From positions 1 to 47,495 of IMG/VR virus record IMGVR_UViG_3300031703_000012: DNA of 47,495 nt; one strand, given 5' to 3'. Below, piece after piece: positions 10,411 to 19,523 of this stretch; the stretch's first letter is position 1; the number at the start of each line of letters is the position of its first letter. The DNA is from a virus. The notes beneath the pieces are model-generated. The model ran no database searches. It was not told the origin of the DNA and saw nothing but the letters and a program-made list of their open reading frames with translations. The position numbers and the translations under genes are program-made.

Positions 10411-11133
10411 TTATATTGTATTCGCAGTAGTAACTATCTGTCGTTTTCTTGTTTGTGTTAAGTTTGGTAAAAATCTTTTTGTTTCGGCGTAGTAAACATA
10501 TTCCGCTTGCTGGCGTGCTAGTTTATCTGTCAATGCAGAATATTCTGTGCGCAGTGCCTGTAGTCCACGTTCTCGTAATAATGCTCGCTCGGTACGATTT
10601 CCATAATCACCCAACATCATTATCTTTGCAAGCGGCTGTGTTAACAGTCTATCGTATCCACTTTCAATTAATGCGGTTGCTATGTAATCCCACTTCTTAT
10701 CTATAATCAATTGAGACAAATCAAACGTCCTTGCAGTCGTTCCGACTTTAGTGAAATCACCAGTGAAATAATATAGACATAGTAACGCATCGTATTGTGA
10801 CTGACTCAATGTTTTAATTGCAAGTAGTCTCTTAAACCTTCGCTCTTTTGTTTTGAAGTCTTCTAGCCATTCACTATACGCTTCGCTTTCTAGTAATCCT
10901 ACACTATTAATTTTATCGTTGATAGTATTGTAACCTATTTGAGTGTCATTGTCAAGGGTTGTTTTGTACCCTCTCCACTCGAATCGTCTCAATGCAAAAT
11001 TAATAATATCACTACTTGCCTCAAATACACGTAGTTCTTGCTCTGTATCAACAACAGCAACGTCACTGATTGTCCAGCGAGAATAATCTATCACGGTTTC
11101 TGGTGTTATAGTAGTAGGTAATATAGTAGCCAT
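10411..11133 (-). CDS. Tail lysozyme-like protein (GH24/T4-lysozyme type), separate from gp5
   Basis: A 240-residue protein overlapping the gp5 stop by one base (TAATG). Residues about 41-70 resemble the T4 lysozyme active site: LRRFEW-(x7)-LDNDTQIGYNT puts Glu52 and Asp61 at the same spacing as Glu11 and Asp20 of T4 lysozyme, with Thr64 near the place of Thr26 after a short deletion. LSQSQYDALLCLYYFTGD and the RTERALLRERGL stretch match later lysozyme motifs. In T4 this domain is built into gp5; here it would be a partner protein that locally cuts peptidoglycan during tail penetration. The deletion next to the active site means activity is not certain. The 40-residue N-terminus is unlike lysozyme and may dock to the hub. 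Confidence 0.65.
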   Translation of the reverse strand: MATILPTTITPETVIDYSRWTISDVAVVDTEQELRVFEASSDIINFALRRFEWRGYKTTLDNDTQIGYNTINDKINSVGLLESEAYSEWLEDFKTKERRFKRLLAIKTLSQSQYDALLCLYYFTGDFTKVGTTARTFDLSQLIIDKKWDYIATALIESGYDRLLTQPLAKIMMLGDYGNRTERALLRERGLQALRTEYSALTDKLARQQAEYVYYAETKRFLPNLTQTRKRQIVTTANTI

Positions 11134-12260
11134 TATGTTTTGCCTTTCGCTGTCTTGATTGTTTCTTGTATCTTACTCGCACCTTTCCACGGATGATGCT
11201 CTGGTACTCTCGCAGACACACTTTCTGTAACTGTTTCGTTAGTATCTAATTGGTTAACGGTCGGCGACAATGCACTCACTGAACTATTCATATAAACCAT
11301 GCTAGCAGTATCTACACGATTTCCACCTGCTTTGTTATGAATATCATTCAATGCTTGTACTATCACATCAGTTCCACTTTTCATATTGATATTTTTCTTT
11401 GCTTCCATGTTGATGTTACCACCAGCATGTAAATTTAAATCTTCTGCTGCATGTATATTCACGCTTGCTTTACTATACATATCTATGTTGCCAGATTCGT
11501 CTAGTTCTATCCAAGCAGTGCCATCATGATTTGTAATGTATACAAATTTATTCGTATCGTCTAATAATATCTGTGCGCCTTGTCTAGTTCGCAATCTAAT
11601 GTTTTTACTGTCTCCGTCTGAATCGCCGTCATCCATTGTGAATACATGGCCATTTAATGTGGTTATCCCAAATACGTTACTTGGTGATTCTCGTCGTGCA
11701 CTAGACATACTATGACCACGGGAGTAATCATCTTGTAGTCCTTGTTTCTCCAACCATGCCTTCGCAATAGGATCAACGGGCTTCTTTACTTCATCGTCAG
11801 TATCAGTTGGATTCTTTTCACCAACTGGCTGAATAGTACCATCTTGTGATTCTGCGCTTGCACGACCACCCATCATGTGGTTTCTACTACGCGACATCAG
11901 TGACCCAACAATTATGCCTTGTTCTAATAATTCAACAAATGCAACTAGCACAGATGTTCCAACAGCAGGCGGTTGTGGCCACATACCATAACTTTTTGGT
12001 GTACCGTTTTCACTCGTGCCATCTTTACCATATGCCTTTTCATCATCAGTTACATCTGCTGCTGTTGTACCTGTAACGCCTCCATACGGAGTACACAATA
12101 AACAAATATGATCTACTTCACTATCTGCTAGCGAACCAAATTCACCGAATCGTACTGATACGCGACCAGTGTACATACTATCGGTATTATCAGTAACAAT
12201 GCCTACATATTGTCCAGCAGGGAAATCTTTGCCCCGTACTGTCTTAATATTAATTCCCAT
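11133..12260 (-). CDS. 5: Baseplate hub/spike protein gp5 (OB fold plus beta-helix, no lysozyme)
   Basis: A 375-residue gp5/VgrG-type spike. Residues 10-140 form the OB-like part (GQYVGIVTDNTDSMYTGRVSVRFGEFG, quoted here only as its start and end; then MWPQPPAVGTSVLVAF). Residues 215-315 show short repeated strands such as IDMYSKASVNIHAAEDLNL and HAGGNINMEAKKNINMKSG, the pattern of the triple beta-helix that pierces the outer membrane. The lysozyme domain that T4 gp5 carries between these parts is absent and a lysozyme-like gene follows directly. The start overlaps the upstream hub gene by 11 bases, suggesting coupled translation. Confidence 0.85.
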   Translation of the reverse strand: MGINIKTVRGKDFPAGQYVGIVTDNTDSMYTGRVSVRFGEFGSLADSEVDHICLLCTPYGGVTGTTAADVTDDEKAYGKDGTSENGTPKSYGMWPQPPAVGTSVLVAFVELLEQGIIVGSLMSRSRNHMMGGRASAESQDGTIQPVGEKNPTDTDDEVKKPVDPIAKAWLEKQGLQDDYSRGHSMSSARRESPSNVFGITTLNGHVFTMDDGDSDGDSKNIRLRTRQGAQILLDDTNKFVYITNHDGTAWIELDESGNIDMYSKASVNIHAAEDLNLHAGGNINMEAKKNINMKSGTDVIVQALNDIHNKAGGNRVDTASMVYMNSSVSALSPTVNQLDTNETVTESVSARVPEHHPWKGASKIQETIKTAKGKT

Positions 12261-14103
12261 TCTGTGATCCTATTTTTTTTAATTTTTGTTGAATTAAATC
12301 AGTAGACGAATTTCTATCGCGCATACCTTTCAACGATTGTGTAAACTTACCTAATTGAAATTTGCTCTCTACTTCTAATATTTTATATACACCACTTGAT
12401 GCAATATCAAGTCTACGTGCACCGCCAGTCTTTCCATTGTCTGGTAGATAATTAATGAATACAATCAATGAATCTTCGTCTAAATTTTCAATAAGCGTTT
12501 TGTAGGTTGTTGCCTTAACATACGATCCAGGTGTTCCCAACCAATACGGATCACCTTTGATAGTCATATCAAACATAATGTAATCATGACTTGCTGCATT
12601 TATTTCTGCCTGATCTGCTGCGGTTACTGAATTTGGTTCATCACTATTCTTCTGATCTTTTGAATCTGTTGTTGTTACAGTATATGCAATATTTTCAAGT
12701 TGTGTAATCGGTGATGAATTGTTTACCGATAACTCACTTAGATACGTGGGCACTTTTGATTTTACCCTAGTTGCTTCTCCACGACCCATGTCGCCTGAGA
12801 TTTTAGTATATGCAACACCATCAGATGGGTCACGAGTTAAATAAAACATCTGATTGAAATTTAAATTGAAGTCTAATACCTCTGAATTATTGCCAGCGAA
12901 TAAAAAATTATAAGACTTGTAGATAGGCAATAACTCAAGTCTTCTAGATTGGTATGATGCATTAATAGTAGCACTCTGTTGACTGCTTGGATCTGGACTA
13001 GGATTAGTATGCGCTGTATGTAAACTAATTGTCAATGTAATTATTTCTTGGTCTGAATTTGTATACAAATCCTTTACGTCTTTGTATGCTATTGTTGGTG
13101 TTACTTTTATGAAGTCATTTACATACATATCAAGATTAGGTTTTGATTTACCCGTATCGCCTTGATCTCTTCGTTGACTTGATGCATGTGATATTTTATT
13201 TTGTGTATTTTTATTTTTGGCTTCATTTTGACTAAATGTATTATAAAAATCTGGTACTCGCTTAGTCAACATTTCAGTAATATACTCTACTATATTTTTA
13301 TTCTTGAATATCATATACACCACTGCTTCAGGATTTAAATCGGTGGGGTGCCCAGTTCCAGTAATATCTGATTTCATGGAAGAATTGATATACTTCTCTT
13401 CAAACTTAGGATCTAGTTTAATTTCCCATTGTTTTGCATTTAGAACACTACCGTCAGTGATTTGTGTTTTTCGTATATTCTGCTCATGCTCATTCAACTC
13501 TATTTTCAGTTTATCTACAAATGATTTGACAGTGGTAATTCCTGACAACTTAATATCAGTTACGATTTTTGAACTCGCCACTGCTATCTTATGTTGATTT
13601 GCTCCCACAATGTTATATTGTGAACCTTCTGGACCAGCACTTGCATTGATGGTTGACATCAACATTGGATAATAGAATACGCCAGGAAATCTTTCTGGTG
13701 CAGAATTTGATACCTTTCTACCAATGAATTCAACTTTTAATACATATGTCGCAGTTTGCATAGTCGAAAACCCGAATGAATGACTGAGTTGCAATATTCT
13801 ATTTAATAATTGAAATCCACCTGGCTCATATATATCAAATTGAAATGCACCAGTTGTTGTATTACCAGTATCAGATCCGGGAGAAATCCTAGACTGTAGT
13901 ACTAAATTTTCTATTGAGTATTCTGATGTTTCTCCAGATGCAGCGATAATCACAGCCTTTTTGGTGATGACTGCGTTATTGTGATCTAATAGTCGCGGAT
14001 TATTAAATACATCTCTATTAACAATGTACCATGTAAGTTTGTATGTTGGACTATCAACTGTTGAACACCAGTTAGGTGTTACATCTATTCTACTTGTAGA
14101 CAT
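12250..14103 (-). CDS. Baseplate hub-type structural protein (gp27 position)
   Basis: A 617-residue protein with an AAGGTA ribosome site. It has no recognised catalytic motif. Features are an early GAFQFDIYEPGGFQLLNRI stretch, a Lys/Gln/Asn-rich middle (about residues 280-310), and a C-terminal IASSGVYKILEVESKFQLGKF segment reminiscent of hub proteins that sit under gp5. Its position directly before gp5, with an 11-base overlap, matches the partnership of gp27 and gp5 in T4. Similar proteins in marine T4-like phages are labelled virion structural protein. The gp27 role is inferred from context. Confidence 0.65.
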   Translation of the reverse strand: MSTSRIDVTPNWCSTVDSPTYKLTWYIVNRDVFNNPRLLDHNNAVITKKAVIIAASGETSEYSIENLVLQSRISPGSDTGNTTTGAFQFDIYEPGGFQLLNRILQLSHSFGFSTMQTATYVLKVEFIGRKVSNSAPERFPGVFYYPMLMSTINASAGPEGSQYNIVGANQHKIAVASSKIVTDIKLSGITTVKSFVDKLKIELNEHEQNIRKTQITDGSVLNAKQWEIKLDPKFEEKYINSSMKSDITGTGHPTDLNPEAVVYMIFKNKNIVEYITEMLTKRVPDFYNTFSQNEAKNKNTQNKISHASSQRRDQGDTGKSKPNLDMYVNDFIKVTPTIAYKDVKDLYTNSDQEIITLTISLHTAHTNPSPDPSSQQSATINASYQSRRLELLPIYKSYNFLFAGNNSEVLDFNLNFNQMFYLTRDPSDGVAYTKISGDMGRGEATRVKSKVPTYLSELSVNNSSPITQLENIAYTVTTTDSKDQKNSDEPNSVTAADQAEINAASHDYIMFDMTIKGDPYWLGTPGSYVKATTYKTLIENLDEDSLIVFINYLPDNGKTGGARRLDIASSGVYKILEVESKFQLGKFTQSLKGMRDRNSSTDLIQQKLKKIGSQNGN

Positions 14104-14112
14104 GCATTTACC

Positions 14113-14400
14113 TTATATAAAATCTCTTGGGACTTGTATAGTTAGTCCAGACTTAAAATCAATGATCGGATCTTTTAAGATGTCTTGATTGAATTCTGCG
14201 AATACCCACCACAAGTTGGCATTTGAAAATAAATCATACGCCAACAGATCGGGTCGCTCGTTGTACTTTGATTCCAGAGTTAATGAATATACATCATATA
14301 CTGATATATCACTGATGATAGATTCCATTACGTCAAGATATTTATTGTCTACAATTTCTGTATTCTTGTATACACTGTCTGTATCATATTGTACTGCCAT
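14113..14400 (-). CDS. 53: Baseplate wedge subunit gp53-like
   Basis: A 95-residue protein ending in the LysM-like pattern ERPDLLAYDLFSNANLWWVF, then DPIIDFKSGLTIQVP. This is characteristic of gp53-type wedge proteins and related small tail proteins of marine myoviruses. T4 gp53 is about twice as long, so only the core domain is kept. It lies one base after the previous gene and 9 bases before the hub gene. Confidence 0.78.
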   Translation of the reverse strand: MAVQYDTDSVYKNTEIVDNKYLDVMESIISDISVYDVYSLTLESKYNERPDLLAYDLFSNANLWWVFAEFNQDILKDPIIDFKSGLTIQVPRDFI

Positions 14401-14401
14401 A

Positions 14402-15043
14402 TTATATCATTCCATTTCTTAATGTACTACCACTTGCATAATTAGCAAATGAGAATTCGTTACTTACCTTTGCTGGATTTTGCTGCATCATCATTGTGAT
14501 AGATACTGCAAAACTTGTCGGTATTGATACTGGTGATGTGTCAGATGACGTACCAACTGGTACTTCAACTGTTATCAAATCTTCTGCGTCTGCAAATGTG
14601 TAATCAACGCCAGATACTACCACAGGAACATTATTATAATTGTATTCTCCGTATGCACTAAAGTGCAAAATTGGCGGTGGTGCGCCAGCAGTATTTGATG
14701 TTGTTCCATAATCCATTTTTGTCATTGCTTTTAAAAAATGCAAACATGCAATGTTGTACTTTGCTTCTGCTATTGTATTTGACACAAAATATGCCTGTAT
14801 ACTAATAGTAGGATTTGGCGTATTCACATAGTATTGTTGCTGATACACACTATGCGTTGTATCATATGTACCATAATTGGCTGAGAATGCTGCTTGCATC
14901 ATAGCAGGTGTGTACGGAAATATGATGCCATTGACATCTGCTAATTCCTTCAAGATACCTGTCTTGAATAAGTTTTTTGCCCATTGTGCATTTGCATCAC
15001 GCAATACTAATTTTGGTTTATTTTTACTTGGAATACCAGCCAT
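14402..15043 (-). CDS. Baseplate/tail-tube junction structural protein (gp48-type, tentative)
   Basis: A 213-residue protein starting MAGIPSKNKPKLVLRD; its ATG overlaps the upstream stop (TAATG). The segment GIIFPYTPAMMQAAFSANYG, followed by a THS motif and FLKAMTKMDYG, resembles cyanophage proteins encoded beside gp53 that cap the baseplate at the tail tube. The C-terminal half is beta-rich (VSIPTSFAVSITMMMQQNP). I am confident it is a virion protein of this group; assignment to gp48 or gp54 is weak. Confidence 0.6.
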   Translation of the reverse strand: MAGIPSKNKPKLVLRDANAQWAKNLFKTGILKELADVNGIIFPYTPAMMQAAFSANYGTYDTTHSVYQQQYYVNTPNPTISIQAYFVSNTIAEAKYNIACLHFLKAMTKMDYGTTSNTAGAPPPILHFSAYGEYNYNNVPVVVSGVDYTFADAEDLITVEVPVGTSSDTSPVSIPTSFAVSITMMMQQNPAKVSNEFSFANYASGSTLRNGMI

Positions 15044-15651
15044 TATCGTAATCTACCTTCGATGAAGTCAAAAATCTCTTGATCAAATTTACCAAAGAAT
15101 TTGGTGAATGTCTGTTTCTTCTCTTCAAACTCTGCTTCACTGCGCATAACTTCTCTGAAATCGCTCGCACTCATACCACCTTGCTCGGTTGGCATTGTGA
15201 TATAATATACACGATTTTCATCTTCTGTCTGTAAATTGTTCATATCATCTGGCATTGGAGCCAATACACCACCCGGCTTTAGTCGCCCAGCATCTTTTTC
15301 GCTGAACACTAATACGGTTGCTGTGTTACTCTTGTCTCTGCCTACCAATGAAACATCTGGACGATATGGTTGTGTATTAACAATATGATTTGCTGGTACA
15401 CCAAACATCTTAGACATGATCGATGCCTTTTCTTCAAAGGTGAATGGATCAGTCGAGAAATCATCTGCCATATGCATTGATTGCTGTTTCTTGCCAAATG
15501 TAGTAGCGATAAATACATTATCTGCACCAAACTTGTTAACTAATTTTTTATACAACGCAAAGTGCCCTGAGTGCATTGGCTGGAAACGTCCGCCATAAAA
15601 CACAGTGACTTGCTTTGCTATACTTTCTGTAATGATGTCTGATATACGCAT
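15043..15651 (-). CDS. Nucleotidyltransferase (HxGH superfamily) in baseplate operon
   Basis: A 202-residue enzyme of the cytidylyltransferase/NMN-adenylyltransferase type. The nucleotide-binding motif GGRFQPMHSGH is at residues 20-30 (His27, His30), and SASDFREVM near residue 163 matches the second, (S/T)xxxxR-like motif. Such enzymes join NMP to a phosphorylated substrate (NMN, pantetheine phosphate, glycerol-3-phosphate and others); the substrate here is unknown. It is the first gene of the baseplate unit, with a good TAGGAG ribosome site. The first residues, MRISDIITES, look like a T4 capsid-targeting peptide ending in an ITE cleavage site. Related genes occur in structural regions of other marine T4-like phages, but their role is not settled. 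Confidence 0.85.
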   Translation of the reverse strand: MRISDIITESIAKQVTVFYGGRFQPMHSGHFALYKKLVNKFGADNVFIATTFGKKQQSMHMADDFSTDPFTFEEKASIMSKMFGVPANHIVNTQPYRPDVSLVGRDKSNTATVLVFSEKDAGRLKPGGVLAPMPDDMNNLQTEDENRVYYITMPTEQGGMSASDFREVMRSEAEFEEKKQTFTKFFGKFDQEIFDFIEGRLR

Positions 15652-15675
15652 CTTAATAATCTCCTACTTATCATG

Positions 15676-15683
15676 TATTTAGC
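15676..15683 (-). promoter_or_regulatory. Candidate late promoter for the baseplate operon
   Basis: The minus strand reads GCTAAATA (6 of 8 to TATAAATA), 24 bases upstream of the nucleotidyltransferase ATG and its TAGGAG site. Spacing suits a late promoter but the match is imperfect. Confidence 0.4.
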
Positions 15684-15732
15684 CCAAGATAAACTATGTA
15701 CTTAATGATTTCACTGTAATAACGAATAAGAC

Positions 15733-15761
15733 TTGACAAACTGATCAAACTGATATATAAT
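15733..15761 (+). promoter_or_regulatory. Consensus sigma-70-type early promoter
   Basis: TTGACA at 15733-15738 and TATAAT at 15756-15761, separated by exactly 17 bases: a perfect consensus host promoter. It faces gp55 31 bases downstream and should drive the gp55-gp47-gp46 unit early in infection. Confidence 0.9.
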
Positions 15762-15792
15762 TGTACTAATATTAAACGGAGCAATAAACCTA

Positions 15793-16695
15793 ATGGCAAG
15801 AGATCCCTCTACACATTACTTAAAGAACAAAGAAATACTTAAAGAAATACATAAATCTAAAATGACTTTCTGCTGGTTAGCAGACGAGCAATATTTCCTA
15901 TTTGACCACATCGTAGAAGACTTCGATGAAATCAATGAAGAAACTATTCTGCTTGCAAAAGATGCACAAGCATCTAGGTTACAAAAGATTGCACACGAAG
16001 CAGAAGTGGTTCGATGGAATAATGGTGAATTAACCAAGAAAACTAAACCTAAAGCAGCCGAGTTCGCAGTGAGTATTGATTCTATCAAGACTACTGATAT
16101 AGTATTCCGCGTTATGGGCTATGATCATATTCCATTAGAAGCACGTAAGAAGACACCTAAAACAGTAGCAGATCATCATTCTCGCTGTAATTTTCCAGCA
16201 TATAAGCATCTTGCTATGGTTAATGATGAATGGACTGAAGTCGCTCGTTCTCATTGGGACGGTGAATTAGACACAGGTAAATTTAGTGTTACATGTGGTC
16301 ACACAACTGAACGCTTAGCGATGATGTATATGAAATTATGTGAACGATACTCTATGCGCGGTAACTGGCGTGGATACACATATGTAGATGAAATGCGTGG
16401 TCAAGCAATTTTACAATTGACAATGATCGGTTTACAGTTCAATGAACTTAAATCACAGAATCCATTTGCATACTTCACTACTGTAATCAATAACTCGTTC
16501 ACTCGTGTATTGAATCTAGAAAAACGCAATCAAAACATTCGTGATGATTTATTAGAAGAAGAAGGTCTAGAACCAAGTAACACTCGTATCTTCAACGCAG
16601 AATGGGAAGTACAGAAAACCAAATATATCCCTGCTGAGGAAACTGACGATGTCGAAGAATTACGGGTAATATCAGAAGAAGAAATCACAGAATGA
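15793..16695 (+). CDS. 55: Late-transcription sigma factor gp55, with a large internal insertion
   Basis: A 300-residue gp55-type sigma factor; T4 gp55 has 185. Residues 8-24 (HYLKNKEILKEIHKSK) align with the T4 N-terminus (NYVNNKELLQAI). Residues about 173-250 align with its sigma region-2-like core: GYTYVDEMRGQAILQL, NPFAYFTTVINNSFTRVL. Between them lie about 145 residues with no T4 counterpart, including CWLADEQYFLFDHIVEDF and a Cys/His/Trp-rich part (HHSRCNFPAYK, SVTCGHTTE). The end is acidic (EELRVISEEEITE) and I do not see the SLDFLYE-like sliding-clamp motif of T4. It should recruit host RNA polymerase to the TATAAATA boxes found throughout the window. GGAG lies 11 bases before the ATG. 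Confidence 0.85.
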   Translation: MARDPSTHYLKNKEILKEIHKSKMTFCWLADEQYFLFDHIVEDFDEINEETILLAKDAQASRLQKIAHEAEVVRWNNGELTKKTKPKAAEFAVSIDSIKTTDIVFRVMGYDHIPLEARKKTPKTVADHHSRCNFPAYKHLAMVNDEWTEVARSHWDGELDTGKFSVTCGHTTERLAMMYMKLCERYSMRGNWRGYTYVDEMRGQAILQLTMIGLQFNELKSQNPFAYFTTVINNSFTRVLNLEKRNQNIRDDLLEEEGLEPSNTRIFNAEWEVQKTKYIPAEETDDVEELRVISEEEITE

Positions 16696-16715
16696 CTGGA
16701 AAGGACGAATTATAA

Positions 16716-17747
16716 ATGAGTAAATTTTTTGATGAAGCAGTAATTTTCACAGATATACATTTTGGACTTAAAAATAATTCCAAGATGCATAACAATGATT
16801 GTCTTAACTTTATTAAATGGATGATAGAAGAAGCCCATAGTAGGAACATTAAAAAATGTTTCTTCTTGGGTGACTGGCATCATCACAGAGCGACTATCAA
16901 TGTGGGTACTTTAAATTACACAGTTGATGCGTTACAGATACTGAATGATAATTTCGACGAAGTACATATGATCATGGGAAATCATGATCTGTATTATCGT
17001 GAAAAACGAGATATCAACTCACTACCATTTGCAAATAAATATCCTAACATCAACATCATCAATGATGAAATCTTTGAAGAAGATGGTGTTGCATTTGTCC
17101 CATGGTTAGTTGATGATGAATGGAAGAAGTTGAAGGAATTAAAGTCTAAGTTTATTTTCGGTCACTTTGAATTACCAGACTTTTACCTGAATGCTATGAT
17201 TAAAATGCCCGATCACGGTGGATTAAAAGCATCAGACTTATCTAAAGCAGATAAAGTATTTTCTGGTCATTTCCATAAACGTCAGGAAAAAGGTAATATC
17301 ATCTATCCAGGAAACTGTTTCCCACATAACTATTCAGATGCATGGGATGATGATCGTGGTATCACTTTCCTAAACTGGGATGGCACATACGACTTTAAAA
17401 CATGGAAAGATGCACCTAAGTATCGCGTAGCAAACTTGAGTCAACTATTAGATGATGCTGGTAGTATATTGACAAATAACACACATTGTCGTATAATATT
17501 AGATATCAATATTTCATATGAAGAAGCAAATTATATTAAAGAAACATTTGCTGCCGATTATGATTTACGTGAAATATCGCTAATGCCGTCTAAGAAGGAC
17601 AATGTATCTGGCGAAGACTGGGATACGGATGGAGATATATCAGTAGAAAATGTTGACCAAATTGTTCTTACTCAACTTGGTGCAATTACATCTAATTCTA
17701 TTCGTAACGAAACTTTAATTTCAATTTATAACGACTTACACATATAA
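16716..17747 (+). CDS. 47: Recombination endonuclease subunit gp47 (Mre11-type)
   Basis: A 343-residue metallophosphoesterase of the Mre11/SbcD family. All metal-binding motifs are visible: DIH (Asp13, His15), GDWHHH (Asp53), GNHD (88-91), GHFE (about 148) and GHFHKR (about 182). With gp46 it forms the exonuclease complex that resects DNA ends for recombination-dependent replication. It has an AAAGGA ribosome site and lies 3 bases before gp46. Length matches T4 gp47 (339). Confidence 0.95.
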   Translation: MSKFFDEAVIFTDIHFGLKNNSKMHNNDCLNFIKWMIEEAHSRNIKKCFFLGDWHHHRATINVGTLNYTVDALQILNDNFDEVHMIMGNHDLYYREKRDINSLPFANKYPNINIINDEIFEEDGVAFVPWLVDDEWKKLKELKSKFIFGHFELPDFYLNAMIKMPDHGGLKASDLSKADKVFSGHFHKRQEKGNIIYPGNCFPHNYSDAWDDDRGITFLNWDGTYDFKTWKDAPKYRVANLSQLLDDAGSILTNNTHCRIILDINISYEEANYIKETFAADYDLREISLMPSKKDNVSGEDWDTDGDISVENVDQIVLTQLGAITSNSIRNETLISIYNDLHI

Positions 17748-17750
17748 ACT

Positions 17751-19523
17751 ATGCTAACTATTAAAAATGTAACTATTAAAAACTTTCTTTCTGTTGGTAA
17801 CGTCACTCAAGCCGTTACCATAAATGAAACTGGACTAACTCTAGTACTCGGCAATAATGTTGATATGGGTGGTGATGGTTCTCGTAATGGAGTAGGCAAA
17901 ACTACTCTTATTAACGCAATCTCATATGCACTATTTGGTAGTGCATTATTTAATATTAAAAAATCAAATCTTATCAATAAGATCAACAACAAACACATGA
18001 CTGTTACAGTTGATTTTGAAAAGAACGGTGCGCAATATCGCATTGAACGTGGACGTAGTCCTAATGTTTTTAAATTCTACGTAAATGAAGTAGATAATAG
18101 TGACATGACAGACGAAGGTCAAGGCGAAGGTCGCTTGACACAAGTTGCTATTGAAAAAGTCATTGGTATGACTCACACAATGTTCAAGCATATTATCGCC
18201 CTAAATACATACACTGAACCATTCTTGAGTATGCGTGCCAATGATCAGCGCGAGTTAATCGAACAACTGTTAGGTATTACTCAATTATCTGATAAAGCAG
18301 AATTACTTAAAGAACTTATCAGAACAGGTAAAGATAAAATACAAGAAGAAAATTATCGTGTTCGCGCAGTTGAAGATGCGAATGAGAGATTTAATGCAAG
18401 TATCAAAGATTTAGAACGTAGACAACGTCTATGGCATAGAACCAATGAAGAATCTATTACAGATCTTGAGTCAGATTTAATGGCGCTATACGAGATCGAT
18501 GTAGAAATTGAATTGGAAGCACACATTGCATTTGAAGCATACACAGCAAGAAAAAATAAATTTAATGCTTACACCAAGGATATTGCTAAATTAACAACTA
18601 CAGTTGAGCGTGAAAATAAACGCCTCATCAAAGCAGTTGAAGATTTAGATGCATCAATGGAACACAAATGTTACGCATGTGGACAAGAGATTCATGATGA
18701 AAAACATGAACAGATTCTTGAAACTAAAACATTGGCGGTTGCTGAATATAAAGAACAGATAGAGATAGATGTTGCTACTATTGAAGCATATACCAATGAA
18801 CTAAATAACATAGGTGATTTAGGCGTTGCACCTAAATTGTTTTATAATACCGCACAAGAAGCATATGAACATCAGAATAAGTTGTCTAATACCATCGCAT
18901 CTATTGAACGGAAGACAACGGAATCAGATCCGTATCAAGAACAAATTGATACATTAAAAGATACTGGGTTACAAACAGTTGATTGGGAAGAACTTAATCG
19001 TTTAACCGATATCAAAGATCATCAGGATTTTTTATTAAAACTATTAACAAACAAAGACTCGTTTATTCGTAAGCGTATCATTGAACAAAATCTACAGTTC
19101 CTTAATGTTCGTCTAGATCATTATATTACACAACTAGGACTACCACATGAAGTTAAATTTCAGAGTGACTTGTCTGTGAGTATTGTACAATTAGGACAAG
19201 ATTTAGATTTTGACAATTTATCTAGGGGTGAACGCAATCGTTTAATTCTAGGATTGAGTTGGGCATTTAGAGATGTATACGAGAGTATGAATTCTGCTAT
19301 CAACTTAATGTGTATTGACGAATTGATTGATTCAGGAATGGATAGTGTAGGTGTTGAAAGTGCGTTAACTGCTTTAAAGAAAATGGAGCGTGAACGTAAT
19401 AAAGATATTCTACTTATCTCTCACAGAGATGAATTGATTGGTCGTGTTAATAGTGTATTACAAGTTACGAAAGAGAACGGATTCACTACATTTAACACAG
19501 AGATGGAAGTAATTGATACATAA
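17751..19523 (+). CDS. 46: Recombination endonuclease subunit gp46 (Rad50-type ATPase)
   Basis: A 590-residue SMC-like ATPase. It has Walker A (NGVGKTTL, near residue 47), long coiled-coil arms, the zinc hook CYAC at about 306, the ABC signature LSRGERNRL near 490, and Walker B LMCIDELID near 520. Length is close to T4 gp46 (560). It partners gp47. The next gene starts on a TTG inside its last codons (11-base overlap). Confidence 0.95.
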   Translation: MLTIKNVTIKNFLSVGNVTQAVTINETGLTLVLGNNVDMGGDGSRNGVGKTTLINAISYALFGSALFNIKKSNLINKINNKHMTVTVDFEKNGAQYRIERGRSPNVFKFYVNEVDNSDMTDEGQGEGRLTQVAIEKVIGMTHTMFKHIIALNTYTEPFLSMRANDQRELIEQLLGITQLSDKAELLKELIRTGKDKIQEENYRVRAVEDANERFNASIKDLERRQRLWHRTNEESITDLESDLMALYEIDVEIELEAHIAFEAYTARKNKFNAYTKDIAKLTTTVERENKRLIKAVEDLDASMEHKCYACGQEIHDEKHEQILETKTLAVAEYKEQIEIDVATIEAYTNELNNIGDLGVAPKLFYNTAQEAYEHQNKLSNTIASIERKTTESDPYQEQIDTLKDTGLQTVDWEELNRLTDIKDHQDFLLKLLTNKDSFIRKRIIEQNLQFLNVRLDHYITQLGLPHEVKFQSDLSVSIVQLGQDLDFDNLSRGERNRLILGLSWAFRDVYESMNSAINLMCIDELIDSGMDSVGVESALTALKKMERERNKDILLISHRDELIGRVNSVLQVTKENGFTTFNTEMEVIDT

